The translations under genes were made by a program, and so were the position numbers. The notes under the pieces are model-generated. The model was not told the DNA's origin. It was given only the letters and a program-made list of their open reading frames with translations, and searched no databases. A stretch of 5,590 bases of DNA, from positions 1 to 5,590 of the forward strand of contig CAYQDM010000058.1 in assembly GCA_964416305.1 (NCBI GenBank). Direction: 5' to 3'. Positions 5,541-5,590 of the stretch are shown piece after piece (positions within the stretch are counted from its first letter, which is position 1; each line of letters begins with the position of its first letter). This stretch comes from Acidaminobacter sp964416305. GTDB lineage: Bacteria; Bacillota; Clostridia; Peptostreptococcales; Acidaminobacteraceae.

Positions 5541-5559
5541 GATCCTTGAAAACTAAACA
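5541..5559 (+). promoter_or_regulatory. boxA-like element upstream of 16S rRNA
   Basis: GATCCTTGAAAACTAAACA resembles the CTTTGAAAACT...ACA boxA-type sequence that precedes 16S and 23S genes in Firmicutes and loads Nus factors for rRNA antitermination. With the two strong promoters upstream it marks the start of an rRNA operon. The 16S gene is not reached before the window ends at 5590. Confidence 0.65.
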
Positions 5560-5590
5560 GTGTACAACCCAAAATTCTGAAATAAAAAGT

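Overview
The window looks like chromosomal DNA from a low-to-moderate G+C Gram-positive bacterium. A Clostridia-type Firmicute is my best guess: spacers are A/T-rich, Shine-Dalgarno sites are strong (GGAGG/AGGAGG), the promoters are sigma-A-like with 17-bp spacers, the arginine pathway is the ArgJ (acetyl-recycling) type, and an rRNA leader of Gram-positive type closes the window. I cannot name the genus from sequence alone.

Layout. Positions 1-160 hold two compact hairpins near the left edge (the second a good + strand terminator) and a weaker hairpin that may end the leftward argCJ transcript. The - strand then carries argJ (161-1378), preceded in its operon by argC (1452-2510). A 584-bp divergent spacer (2511-3094) contains two almost matching promoters, one firing left into argC and one right into argB, with a good ArgR/AhrC-type operator candidate over the argB -35. 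The middle of that spacer has no confident gene, only a suspicious reading frame broken by one stop. The + strand carries argB (3095-3940), a 147-bp spacer with short direct repeats and mutually exclusive stem-loops, and argD (4088-5326). The last 250 bp hold tandem strong promoters, a stem-loop and a boxA-like sequence, read as the start of an rRNA operon whose 16S gene should begin just beyond the right edge.

Function. ArgB phosphorylates N-acetylglutamate, ArgC reduces it to the semialdehyde, ArgD transaminates this to N-acetylornithine, and ArgJ moves the acetyl group to glutamate, giving ornithine and regenerating N-acetylglutamate. The four genes therefore make a complete acetyl cycle from glutamate to ornithine. 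Carbamoylation and later steps (argF, argG, argH) are not in the window. ArgB has the N-terminal helix and C-terminal segment typical of arginine-inhibited kinases, so control probably acts on both enzyme activity and transcription.

The genes themselves are ordinary and intact. The points worth a second look are in the spacers: the split, divergent arrangement of argCJ and argBD, the argB-argD spacer structures, the broken frame between the promoters, and the hairpin pair at the left edge.
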